Below, piece by piece: positions 45,639 through 57,523 of a stretch of 64,000 bases of DNA. Location of the stretch: positions 9,708,501 to 9,772,500 of the forward strand of contig CM076142.1 of assembly GCA_038025085.1 (NCBI GenBank). Reading direction: 5' to 3'. Position 1 is the stretch's first letter, and each line of letters begins with the position of its first letter. The notes below the pieces were generated by a model. That model was not told where the DNA came from and made no database searches. It saw only the letters and a list, made by a program, of their open reading frames with translations. The stretch is from Tetragonia tetragonoides. Lineage: Eukaryota; Streptophyta; Magnoliopsida; Caryophyllales; Aizoaceae. The position numbers and the translations under genes were made by a program.

Positions 45639-48301
45639 ATGGAAGAGAAACTAATGCATGCTGTTCAGTATTCCGGTTATGGCGGTGGGGTCTCTGCCAT
45701 GAAGGTTTCGTTAATGACATTTTTCTCCATTTCATCATTTTCATAATTCTGTTGTTTATATTGACTAATTATTGCTGCCTTTTTTGGCTTTTTAAATGCC
45801 AAATTCTAATGTAAAGTTTTTTGATTCATTTATTTCACGTTGGTTTTTTTCTTTCTTGATGTACCGGTTGGCTATTTCATTTAATTATTTATTTGTGGTG
45901 ATCGGAGAAGAGAATTTGAAATTGATAATTAGCTGTTTGGGGTTTCACAAATGGCCTCCTTTTTTTCTTTTTGGTTTATAATTTGCCAATACGCTATTCT
46001 ATTTTTATTTAATTTTTAAATTTTTTATTTTTTTTTTTGAGTTTTGTTGAAGTCTATGTTTGATTCGTTCTGACGTGATGAAAAACTCACAAAATGAGTC
46101 TCTTACAAGGTTGCAATTGATAGTAAAACCAAAATACTATGCTAATTTTCATTTTCATCAACCAAAAAAGATACAGTAAAAATGAAGCTTAATCAAGAGT
46201 GTTACAATGGTTGCAGCATGTTGAGGTTCCAGTTCCAGATCCTAAAGCTGATGAGGTGTTGTTAAAAGTGGAGGCAGCAACACTTAACCCAATAGATTGG
46301 AAGATACAAAAGGGCATGTTGAGGCCATTGTTACCACGCCAATTTCCTACTATACCAGGTCCAACACTACACTTGATCACTTTGTCCTTGTTCATGTTAA
46401 TGAAGCATTTTCGAAATAGCATGAATCAACTGATAAACATGGTCATTAACGATGTCGAGCAGGACAAAATTTTGCCTAAAGAATGACCACATGTGATTAT
46501 GTAGCTGTCTGGTGAGCTAATGGCCAGTGCCTTGTTCATAAACCTTCGATTTCGTGGTGCTCATATACTGACCCCCCACCCCCACCGTCCCAAAAGCAGG
46601 GAGAAGGTTCTGTTTGCGCTGGACAGATAGATATAAGAGTCTTATGACACATATAATACATACTGATATTGTATGTTGGGTGGTTACATGGGTGTGTACT
46701 TGTTGAACAATGTATTGTCTAGGTGGATGATAAGCTTTATAAATTGCTGGTCATGTCAATTGTTTAAAGAGGGAAATAGAATAAGGAGAAGAAGCGACAT
46801 TTGTAGCTTATACTCATTTCTTGTGCAGTTGATCATAAATATGGAAATTTCTGCCTTCTGTTAGCTGGGTAAATGGTAGTTCATTTTCATTATTGAAACT
46901 GACTCAGCATTTGCCTGAACTAATACATGGTGTGTCGATTGTACTGTGGTGCATCAAGCGTAGCGGTAAACTTATCTACTGAATAGATCAGAGTAGCCAA
47001 ACTTGGGAGTTCAGTCCAATGTTTGTTCTTTTGAAACAAATATTTACATGTTGACTCATTTTTGTCTAGCTGAGAAAACCTTTTGTTTGTCAGGAACTGA
47101 TGTGGCAGGGGAGGTGGTGCAGGTTGGATCTGCGGTCGGGAAGTTTAAAGCTGGTGACAAGGTTGTAGCCATGCTTTCCGTTCCTGTAAGTTTTCTCTAT
47201 TGTTTTCAGTTATGTTTGGTATCTTTACTATAGATGATTCAGCAGTGATTTAAACATATGCTGCTCAGTTTTAACTTATTTATATCACAAAAAAGCTATT
47301 AGAAATGACCTTGAAACTCCATAGAGTTGATCATACTCTACCCTATGGAATGACAGTCATTCCGAATAGGAGCATCGCTTTCTCTTTTGTCGAATTACTG
47401 AAAACTCACTGAAAAGGTTAACTGAACGTCCTTCTCAGTTTGGTTTTCAACCTATATTCAACATTCTTCTGTTGCATGTATACTGGTTTGTAACTTTCTA
47501 CTATAGACATCTCACATTTACTTTGTTAAGGTGGACCTGGGCCCATAATTATCTTAAGCAAACCTTGGGATGGGAAACCAGATATTGACATATTATTCTT
47601 TTGAGTGACAGACTGGAGGTGCATTAGCTGAGTACGCTGTGGCAAATGAGAATTTGACAGTCTCTAGACTACCAGAAGTATCAGCAGCTGAAGGTGCAGC
47701 CTTACCTGTTGCTGCTCTTACAGCTCACCAAGCTCTTACCAAAGTTGCAAATGTCAAGCTTGACGGAACTGGTGATCAGACAAACATATTGATCACAGCT
47801 GCATCAGGGGGGGTTGGTCACTATGCTGTCCAGCTAGCGAAGCTAGGAAATACACATGTGACAACAACATGTGGCGCTCGCAACCTAGATTTTGTCAAGA
47901 GCTTGGGTGCCGATGAGGTTCTAGACTACAGGACCCCTGATGGGGCTGCTCTTAAGAGCCCTTCTGGAAAGAAATATGACTATGTTGTCCATTGTGCAAA
48001 CGGCATCCCTTGGTCCACCTTTGAACCACATTTGAGTGCAACAGGTAAGGTAATTGATCTGACTCCTACTGCAACCGCCATGTTCACTTTTGCTGTGAAG
48101 AAGCTCACTTTCTCCAAGAAGCAGCTGCTGCCCCTGCTTTTGATTCCCAAGGCAGAGAACTTGGAATATCTGGTGAATTTGTTGAAGGAAGGGAAGCTTA
48201 AAACAGTTATAGACTCGAAATATCCCCTGAGTAAAGCTGAAGATGCTTGGGGTAAGATGATGGATGGCCATGCTACTGGGAAGATTGTAGTGGAGCCTTA
48301 A
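45639..48301 (+). CDS. CEQORH: Quinone oxidoreductase-like reductase 2 (CEQORH type)
   Basis: Exons 45639-45704, 46217-46358, 47094-47185 and 47612-48301 give 329 residues. Start MEEKLMHAVQYSGYGGG; same splice phases and domain order as copy 1. The NADPH loop is AASGGVGHYAVQLA and the end is HATGKIVVEP. Exon 4 is nearly identical to copy 1 over long stretches (for example the region around GARNLDFVK and DYRTPDGAALKS), pointing to recent duplication or gene conversion. Differences include VGSAVGKFKAGDKV in exon 3. All catalytic-fold landmarks are intact, so it is probably active on the same lipid carbonyl substrates. Confidence 0.93.
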
Positions 48302-50402
48302 GTAGGAAAAATTTGTACAGAGGTATGTTTTGAACACGTTGAATGGGTCATACTGGCGTATTTTTTCCCCTAAATTTGATCTATATCAGTATATGGTTGT
48401 TTTGACTTTCGACCAATTTTCTTGTCGACATTCCTTGTATTATTTAGTTTAGAAATGTTATAAATTATACTGTTACTCCTGATCAACAGTGTGTGGTTGT
48501 CATCTTGTTATCAAGTTAACTTTGTTTCTGACTTGGGTTTGATACCATTGTGATATGCTTTTGTAGTTCTGTTTGCAACGCAACAATACAGAAGATAATT
48601 GTGTTATTATTATTATTTGATGGATGACGGTGACAAGGAAAGCTTAATCTTTCTTTGCTTAATTGTATTAGTGTATTGCAGATGGTGTTGATAAATTTTA
48701 ATTTAGAGAAGTTCCTCTCGTGAACTCTAGGGCACAGTGAGGTTGGTGTTTGCATGTATCAGATGATCAGATTTTCGTGTCCAGTCAGAGCGTCCTCAAA
48801 AGGCAGGACGATGGTGCTTCATGGGTACCAGCTATTCTGGGGTATGTATTTTGTGGGACTACAGTTCTTTTGCAGTCATGGTGGAGTGGAGTCACCGGAT
48901 CCCACTGTGCAAAATGGAAGTTTAAAGAAAGAAGAAACTGAAGTTGTTGAAAAGCGCGGATGAACAACAGGCGAATCATTCTAATTTACAGTATAAGTTT
49001 GGCAGGTAAGCTTATTAGTCAAAAGTACAGTCTTTTAGTTCTAACTTCCAGTTGATCAAAGACCTTGATAAGAGAACCTTTGTCTTTCAGTTGCTTAGTG
49101 AAGGTGATGGGGATTGACGATGAGTTTTGACAGATAATCAAGAGATGCTCTATTATAGGAGTATTGTTCCCCAATCATGGGAATATGAGATTGAGGGTTC
49201 TACTCCTGTTGATCTTTATGCCTCCTTTAAAGCAGAAAAAAGTAGTAAAAACTGGATGTTCTTACGCTCCATTATAGGACTTTGCTATGAAGGAAAGGGT
49301 TTCTGTGCATAGTCGTAATATGAGAGTATATGTAGGAGGTGAATTTGAAGACAATGGAGGCTAGTAGAGGTGAAATGATCGTGAGGGAGGGAGGAAAGAA
49401 GGTAAGTAGGTAACGAATAAGTTTGATCTACGGAGTATCAATGATGGCAGAGGTCGGTTCTGCTTGTAGTCATGAGTATTTTTAGGCTATGTGAGTTGGG
49501 TAACGTCTGAGTAGTTGCGTTAGTGAGTGATTTAGTACAGAAAGAAACCTTGTCTATAGTTTTCTTTACATGAACAAAGTTAAGTGGATGTGAAATGTAA
49601 TCTATTCAAGAAAAAATGAGGGACTTTGATGAAGTTGTTGATAGTGTTGGAAGGTCGGGGAGGTATTGGTTTGTTGTACTGTAAAGTTTAGATGGTTCAT
49701 GGATAAACTTGTGTTTCGGGTTTGTTCATGATATTGGTTTATGGTGTGATGGAGAAGTGAGAAAGTAGGAGAGAAACGGATGAGTGAACCAGGTGTGGTT
49801 TACCAATATTCATGCTCATTTACATATGAACATATTGGGTTTATGGATAGTCATGCTCAGGTTATCATTGTCTTCTTGGAGGTTTTATGAGCTTATTTGA
49901 ATGGCTGAAAAGGGAAAGAGGTGATGAACATATTGGGTTTATGGATAGTCATGCTCGGGTTATCATTGTCTTCTTGAAGGTTTTATCACTTTATGTTAAC
50001 CCATTTGACAGAAATGTAATGCTAAGCGATGACATAAATTACAAAAAGAAGTATTTTTCAGCATTCAAAAAAGTTTACTTTGAAAGTTGAAAAGTCCTTT
50101 TATTTGTAAGTCAAAATTCAATCAATATTATGCTATCAGAACCGTCATTTTCAGGCAGCAACAGAACTTGATTATTCCACTCTGATCTGGATGGTCAATA
50201 CACTGTAGCTTGCATTTCTCCGTTCATAGCACTTTCTCATACGAGTACTAACGAAGACACTCAATATTTTCTACCTTGTTTTTGTTGACTAATTATCAGG
50301 ACGTGATCTCTATAAAAACACTCAAAAAATGAAAATGAAAATAAATTTAGTCATACCCACAGCACAAGCCTCTTTTCCCTCTCCTGTATAGCGCGGCAAT
50401 CA
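48302..50402. other. Spacer between oxidoreductases 2 and 3
   Basis: 3' flank paralogous to that of copy 1, then DNA with a 60-bp direct repeat at 49828-49887 and 49926-49985 (98 bp apart, containing tatggatagtcatgct). The short frames at 48750-48963 and 49127-49312 are not recognisable genes. Confidence 0.5.
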
Positions 50403-53400
50403 ATGGCAAAGAATGTAATGCATGCAGTTCAGTATTCTCGATATGGTGGAGGAGCTGCTGCCTTGGAGGTAAATCATTTTATCACCCCTCTTTAATTTCA
50501 ATTTTTTTTATTGCTTTCTATATTGTTCTCATGAGAAAAAGTATATACTGATAGAGGTCAAGTATACATGTCAAGTATACAACAAAGTATATACTGTTTT
50601 CAAAAATCTTTATTTTCTTTTTGGGTCCATGCCTCTATTGGAAACAACCTCTCTATTAGGCAACTAACTAGGGGTAAGGCTACGTATATCTAGACCTCTT
50701 TGTACCCCACCCTCGGTGGGGTTACATGGTGGAATTGTTGTTATTACATAAAACTCTCAAACTAGTAGATAAGTCAGCTACAAAGTTGGAATTGAGAATT
50801 AAACGAAAAACTTTATGCTGAATTTCATCAACCAATAAAGACAAAGATAAGTCTAACTGAGATGGTGGGTGTAATTGTGTTGCAGCATGTCAAGGTTCCA
50901 GTTCCAGATCCTAAGGGTGATGAAGTGTTGCTAAAAGTGGAAGCAGCAACAATAAACCCCCTAGATTTGAGGATACAGAGTGGCTTGCTGAGGCCAGTGT
51001 TCTTACCCCTCAAACTCCCTGCTATACCAGGTCCAATCTACTAGTTGTTTTTTGTTCATGTTCTTTTCTGAAGACAAGACTTCATTAATGTAGCGGATTT
51101 TTGAAACAGCTTAATCCTTCTTCTTGTGAATGCTTGATTGTTTAATATTGGATTGAACATTGTAGGTTCTTCTTTGTTGTAGTTGATGTATGAGTCTTTA
51201 AGGTCAATAGTGGATGCCCGAAACCTAGTTACTATTATTTTTCTTTTCCGCCTTTGTGTTGAGCTTTTCAATTGAATGTTGTAGGTTCTTGTTTGTTGTA
51301 GTTGTAGTGTATGAGTCGAAAAGGTCATTAAGTCGACCATGACTCAATTCTGCATAGAGAATAGCCAGTGCCTAGTTTGTAAGCTTTGGATTTCTTGGTG
51401 CTCCAACAGTGGTTTGTTTGCATTGGACTATTAAAATTTTGGCTCTTATGTTACATAGCGTACATGTGGAATTGTCTGTCTTATGTTAGGGGCAAGTGAT
51501 TATAGACTTGCATAATTGCATTATTGAGACTAATTCGGCATTTTGTCTGAAGTCCTGAACCAATATGTGGTGGGTGAAATGTAGTGTAGTGTGCTAGGCT
51601 GACTGCCTTATCGGCAGTAGGGTTCAGCAATGGTAAACTTTACTTAATGAATGAATAAAGCTGTCAAATTGGGAGGTCAGCTTGAATGTTCATCCTTTGG
51701 AATGTTTACTGGTGCACTTGCTTTTGTGAAATTGGTCTATTGTGCAAAAACCTGAGCATGTATGTACAATTGATCCCCTTGCCAAGTAAAAACAAAAAAG
51801 AAAAATTACCTTATAGCTCAATAGTTCATGCTTTCCTGTCATTAAGGATGATTACATGTTGAGTATCTTCGTAGCTAAAAATCTCTTTCGTTGGTCAGGT
51901 TCTGACGTGGCAGGGGAGGTGATCCGGGTTGGATCTGCAGTGAAGAAGTTTAAAGCTGGTGACAAGGTTGTAGCCATGCTGGTGAAAGATTTTGTAAGTC
52001 CTATTATTTCAGTATCTTTACTATAGATGAACCAGTAGTGACTTTAACATATGTTAGTTGTAATTTACTATTTATATCACACAAATGCTAGTATTAGAAA
52101 TGACATTCAATCTCCATGTAGTTGAATATATTCTACCCTACTGATTACCACTCATTCTGAGCAAGAGTGTGGACTCTCTTTTTGATTTTTCTCGTCTACC
52201 AAATATTTGATGATAATGTAACTTCCTACACCATTCGGTGATCAACGTATATAATAACCCCCGTCTGGATTTAATTGTCGCATTTACGCGTTTGGTATGT
52301 CGAAAGAAAGTCACATTTCTAAATTATACTACCTCCGTTTTTTAAAAATGGTAACATTTACTTTTGCACGGTCTCCAATGCACTACTTTGACCATGAATA
52401 TTTGTGTTTATATGAATACATAAAATATAAAAAATAGATTTTCCGAAAGTATTAATTAGAACGAATCCAACGATAGTATTTTTACATTGTAAATCCTTAT
52501 ATTTTTTCCGAAATCAATGGTCAAAGTTTGTAAAGTTTGACCTTCAAAAAGTAAATGTTATCATTTTTCGGAAACGGAGGTAGTAGTAATTAATTGTACA
52601 TGTGTTTTCAAGAGAAATAAAGTATATAAGCTAAATTATGATTGTGAGGGTTTAAGAACAAAGTCTATAAAATTCTTCATGTAGACTGGTCTGCATCTGT
52701 CTACAATAGACAAGTAAGCTCATAATTGCAGCTCTTATAATCATTGTAAGTGACCCAGTATTTCGTTGATTGTAGGCTGGTGGATTGGCTGAGTACGCTG
52801 TCGCAAAAGAGAATTTGACGGCCTCTAGACCACCAGAAGTATCAGCAGCTGAAGGCGCCCCTCTAATTATTGCTGGTCTTGCTGCTCTCCGAGCTCTTAC
52901 TCATGCAAATATCAAGTTGGACGGAAGTGGTGATCAGAAAAACATATTGATCACGGCGGCATCAGGGGGCGTGGGCCAGTACGCCGTCCAGCTGGCAAAG
53001 CTCGGAAACACGCACGTGACAGCCACATGTGGGTCCCGCAACTTGGATTTGGTCAAGAGCTTGGGTGCCGATGAGGTTCTAGACTACAAGACCGCGGATG
53101 GGGCTGCTCTAATAAGCCCCTCTGGGAGAAAATATGACTATGTTGTCCATTGTGCAAGTGGCATCCCTTGGTCTACCTTCAAGCCAAATTTGAGTGCAGC
53201 TGGTAAAGTGTTAGATTTGACTCCTGGTCCAAGGACCTTCATCACTTTTGCTGTGCAGAAGCTCACTTTCTCGAAGAAGCAGTTTGTGCCTTTGATTATG
53301 ATTCCAAAGGTCGATAACTTGGAATATCTGTTGAAGTTGGTCAAGGAAGGGAAGCTTAAAACAGTTATCGACTCAACATTTCCCCTGACTAAAGCCGAAG

Positions 53401-53459
53401 ATGCTTGGGCTAAGTTGATGGATGGCCATGCTACTGGGAAGATTATAGTGGAGCCTTAA
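50403..53459 (+). CDS. CEQORH: Quinone oxidoreductase-like reductase 3 (CEQORH type)
   Basis: Exons 50403-50468, 50886-51030, 51899-51993 and 52776-53459; phases fit and give 329 residues. Start MAKNVMHAVQYSRYGGG. It is the most divergent of the triplet. Exon 2 has one extra codon (LRPVFLPLKLPAIPG) and WK is replaced by LR after INPLD. Exon 3 ends in AMLVKDF. The NADPH loop is AASGGVGQYAVQLA. A GC-rich patch at about 52950-53050 differs from its sisters mostly at silent sites. The fold and the C-terminus HATGKIIVEP are intact. It may have shifted substrate preference, but the sequence alone cannot show this. Confidence 0.92.
50637..50745 (+). mobile_element. Au-like SINE fragment in oxidoreductase 3 intron 1
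   Basis: ggaaacaacctctctatt, ggggtaaggctacgtata, then ccccaccctcggtgggg and a gttgttattaca tail. Third member of the Au-like family in this window, here on the plus strand and 5'-truncated. Confidence 0.75.
52329..52583. mobile_element. Stowaway MITE in oxidoreductase 3 intron 3
   Basis: Ends CTACCTCCGTTTTTT and its inverse CGGAGGTAG, TA on both sides, with internal arms tggtaacatttacttt / aaagtaaatgttatca. 255 bp. Confidence 0.9.
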
Positions 53460-53830
53460 GTAGACAAACTTTGTGCAGATCAGAGGTACAAGATGAACAT
53501 GTCAGTTCCCTTTAAATTACTGTATATGGTTGTTTTAGCGAATTTTCCTGTCTTCAATCTTTGATTTTACTTGTATCATGATGTTTTAAAGTGTAGGAGC
53601 GACGTAGCACTCAGTAATAGTTCACTTGTATTGTTATTTCCGTGTGTCTGTATTTGGTTGTAATCTTGTTGTAAATTTTAAGACTTGAGTTCGAAATCCA
53701 CTGTCATCTCCTTTTGTGGCTCTATTTGCAGCAAAACAATACAGAAAATGAAATAAAATGATTGTTATTCCTGCGTACCTTGCAGTAGTGAATGAATACC
53801 ACCTAAATTCTAATCAGCAGCCATGAGGCA

Positions 53831-53992
53831 CAGTCTTACACTACAGGACCCTCTGACAGGGCTGCTCTGAAGAGCGCGTCTGTGATCTGTGAAGACGTAG
53901 GACTCTGTGATCCACTGTGCTGTGACAGAGGCTCACTTGCTGTAAAAAACAGTTGGTGCCCTGGTTTTGGTTCCAAAGGTAAAGAAATTGTG
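53831..53992 (+). pseudogene. Relic of oxidoreductase exon 4
   Basis: actacaggaccctctgacag, ggctgctctgaagagcgcgt, gatccactgtgctgtgacag and cagttggtgccctggttttg align in order with parts of exon 4 of the three intact genes (DYRTPDGAALKSPS; KLTFSKKQLxPLLL), with deletions and shifts between them. It is a short, non-functional remnant of a fourth tandem copy or of a local partial duplication. Confidence 0.65.
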
Positions 53993-54585
53993 TGGGTATG
54001 GAAAGGAAGATGCTTGAGACGTTTACTAGTAACTACCAAACACTAAAATCTGGACTTCAAACTTATACTAATAGATATGTTTTGAGTACTTGGTACATGG
54101 TAAGAGTCATTTTATAAGAACTGTGTTGTTAGAGTGAGACGATGATTTTGCAAGGCAATAATCCCTCCTTTCAACACAACATGCTATATAACTTCACATA
54201 TATTTGAAAGGAGTGATTTTTACTTTGGAAACATAACTCATTGTGAGGGTCCTTAGTCAATTTTAGATAGCAAGTTGGTCACTTGCACTTCCTTGTTTAG
54301 TATGCATGTACTATTTTTCTAGTCACTTAGGAGTTAGCATATGTAATTGTGTACTTGCGCTATACATAGTATGTTGGTACAAGTTAGGCCAATTACCTTT
54401 GTTAACAATCTGGGTGCCTGATCTAATAGTTTATTTGAAGCAACCGAAATACCCAATGAATGACATGAAACTACCAAATAATATTTTGTTGAAGTAGTTT
54501 TTATTATAGTTCGATTCTGAGTAGAAACATATGCAAAATAAATTATCCAAAAAAATAAATAAATATATGCATAATTAAATTAATG

Positions 54586-54629
54586 CAGTAGATTCAAAAT
54601 ACTTACAAAGAAAAACAGTAGATTCAAAA
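54586..54629 (+). mobile_element. Micro-insertion with 14-bp TSD (A-rich tail)
   Basis: tacttacaaagaaaaa (54600-54615) lies between exact copies of cagtagattcaaaa (54586-54599, 54616-54629). The tail is interrupted by G, unlike the others. Confidence 0.65.
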
Positions 54630-54983
54630 GAAAAATCAGCAAACCGAAATCAGTTTAGCTATATTCCGCACCCCATTTCTCTTAAGCTTAGTCGACAATT
54701 TTTATTTGCAGCGAGTCTTGTGTAAGACCAATGAATAATAAAATGGGGTCACTATGTTAAAACGTAGAAGTCACTTATTATAAACCGCGACCCTTATTTC
54801 ACTTAATTATCAAAAATTACGACAAAATCGTCTTAAAGAATTTTTGTGTTAGACTTGTACCTACTTTAAAAACAAAACAGAAAAAATAGTGCCAAATTGT
54901 CATGGGCTCATTGCCAAATAAAATGGCCAAACCTCACCCCAACTCACTTCAATGGTTGGTATATATTCTGAGGCTTTCCTGAG

Positions 54984-55192
54984 CAATATAGGTTGGTATA
55001 GTGATTTGAATTTTGGTTTTCTTATCCACTATTAAGGTTTAAATTTTATTAGGGGCATTTGGGATACTTTTCCTTTTATTTTCCCTTCTTCCCCCAAATG
55101 CATAACCACTAAGCTCCTGAGCCTTAAACTCGAGATGGACCAGCATGGGAGCGGGCCTCCTTACCTTGCAAAAAAAAAAAAAAAAAAAATCG
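54984..55192 (+). mobile_element. SINE-like retroelement with A19 tail
   Basis: About 200 bp containing ggttggtatagtgatttgaa (box A-like) and aaggtttaaattttatt (box B-like). It ends ccttaccttgc plus about 19 A. A 10-bp duplication, gaggctttcc, occurs at about 54971-54980 and 55193-55202. Exact edges are uncertain by a few bases. Confidence 0.65.
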
Positions 55193-55929
55193 AGGCTTTC
55201 CATCATTTTTTTCTCGCCTAAAATGGTGTTAACAAATGGCGATTAAGATATCTCCGATACGTCATGTTCAGACCCTTGTGTTCAGTAGCGAACATATCAG
55301 ATTAGCTGAACAACTAGTGCAATCACTGACCCCTTCAACGTAGCCCCAACAATGGTGCTAGTATAGTTTTCAGAAACCAACAAACACAAGACATAAGAGA
55401 ATTAGAGATCTAAATCCATAATTTTGCCTTACCAAATCACTTGGAAATAAGTTTGAAATCATTAGACTACCACCCTTATTGGCGAGACTTTTCGTCATTT
55501 GCCCAAAACCGTGTGAACATGAGCCACACATCAACCACTAGGGCCTAAGGGTAATTCCCCCACAGTGACCAAAAAACCTTGATCTTATCCAATAACATCT
55601 TCAACTATCATAATCTCTAACCAAATTTGTAAAACCCTAATTTCGTCATTTCCTCGTACCAATTTCAGTGCAACAATAGCTTTGCTAAAGGGTGTTATTG
55701 TAAATCAATATTTTATACATATTTTAATTGCTGAAATCTTTTAGAATATGGTCCACTATTATTAACAGGGGACCACCAGGTCCACCACCAAGCAATAGCG
55801 TTTTTGCCTTCAATTTTTTCCCCACTTTTTCCCTTTTCTTTAATAATATTTTTCTTTTCCCTTTATCTTTTATTTTTAATTTTGGAATATTATAATTTCT
55901 AATAATATTAAACTATTTTACTGGTTTCT

Positions 55930-57523
55930 TCTCTTTCAATTTCTTCTGCGAAATTTAAGCCCACACCACCAAGCTTCCTCTTTCTCTCTCCTAGAAATCT
56001 CTCTCTCTCTCTCTCGAATTTCTTTTGCTTTTTCTTTTTGGCTTGTTTTTGACGAAATCGCTGGCACATTGTTCTTAATTTGATCCCATATTCGCATTCT
56101 TATTTTTCTGAAATTTCATAGCTGGGAATTTTGGTTCTTTGGGGAATATTCCATTATTGGTGAGTTTTTCAATTCATACACTTCGATCTTTATTGTTTCC
56201 GAATTTAAATCCCTCTTTTTAATTAATTTTTCTTTCTTTTGTTGGGTTTCTTTATTTGGGTTTGTATGGATACTGAATTGCAAATTTGACAATGTGAAAG
56301 TTTGAAGTTTTCTGGTCAGAAATTGCTTTTATTATTATTTTTTATTTTCTTCTTGTTCTATGTGAATTGCATTGTATTCAGATTAATAATTCTTTGATGG
56401 CTGGTTAATATATACAGATTTTCACATTCTTGAACCAAATTTTTTTCTTCTTTTGGCCAATGTAAAGTCATGAAATTTTGTCTTTGATTTTTTATTAGGA
56501 TTGTGAGTAAGAGCTTGCCTTTAATATTTGTAGATATTGTTACTTGATCCAAATTCTCTGTGTTTGTTAATAATTTACAGTTAGAGTTTAATCTGCTTTA
56601 CCTTCTTGCCCACTGTGTTGGTTTTTGATACTTTTTTATTATCAGAATAATGCAACACTAATTCCTGGATTTTGGCAATTAAAGTCATGGATCATGAATC
56701 TAAATGTATTGTCTTATTTATTGACATTTTTATATATTTTGTAATCAGGAAGAAAAAGGATTGCTTTAGCTCACCTTATTTATATTTTTCTTGTATATGT
56801 CTGTTTATTTTGATCTTCTTTTGCTCATGAATGGACTTAGATCCTAATTTCACTTGACCACAAAGATTAATCTGTATCTTGACTTCTGGGCACTCACCCT
56901 CTTAAACAAATAAAGCAGAAAATAATTTATATGGTATTGATTTTTTTTTCTTTTTTTTTTTTTTTGGGGGGGGGGGGGTTGAAATTAAATAACTTTTTTT
57001 TTTTAATTTTTTATTTTTTGCAATTTGATGACTAATCCTTTTGTTTCTTCTGGATTTTGATCTTTACTTATCCAGTTTCTTGTACTGTAGATTACCATGA
57101 ACAAATAACAATGATGTTGATTTGTTCTGATGCAGGTGACTCAATATTTGACAGATGGGTAAGATTAGAAGTAAATGGAAACACAATTTGTATGACGTTT
57201 GGGGATTATTTTGTTATCTTTGAGGTGAACCAGTTTTGAGCTATAGGAGCTTTCTCTCATACTGGTGGGTTTTAGATGGTACCAGTTGAGTGCAGCAGCC
57301 CGTGCAGCTGAAGCTAAGCATGTTGATAGATACTTTCTTGCTTGGTGTAAATCTGGATGATGAAAACCGACCCTTCGTCGACATTTTTTCTTTTATGGTA
57401 CAATTGAACATTAGCCTACATCTACAAGCAAGTGACAAAGACTTTGTTGCCAAAGAAACTTATGTGTGGAGGTTACTAGAGGTCCATTGAGAGTATCTCT
57501 GGGCTTGTCCCAAATCTTAAATA
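55930..57523 (+). promoter_or_regulatory. Kinase gene leader with introns and upstream ATGs
   Basis: CT-rich leader (about 55980-56015) with a likely donor at 56159/56160 (TTATTG|gtgag), a small exon 57136-57158 (acceptor gatgcag, donor TGG|gtaaga) and an acceptor ggttttag before 57276. The last leader exon, 57276-57531, contains at least one upstream ATG (57276) opening an 11-codon frame ending TGA, ahead of the main ATG at 57524. The leader model rests only on splice-like signals. Confidence 0.45.

Larger units (their letters stand above)
53460..55929. other. Spacer between oxidoreductase 3 and the kinase gene
   Basis: 3' UTR of copy 3, then a relic of a fourth copy (53831-53992), a micro-insertion, a repeat at 54717-54848 like that at 21862-22015, a SINE at about 54984-55192 and unique AT-rich DNA up to the kinase leader. 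Confidence 0.5.
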
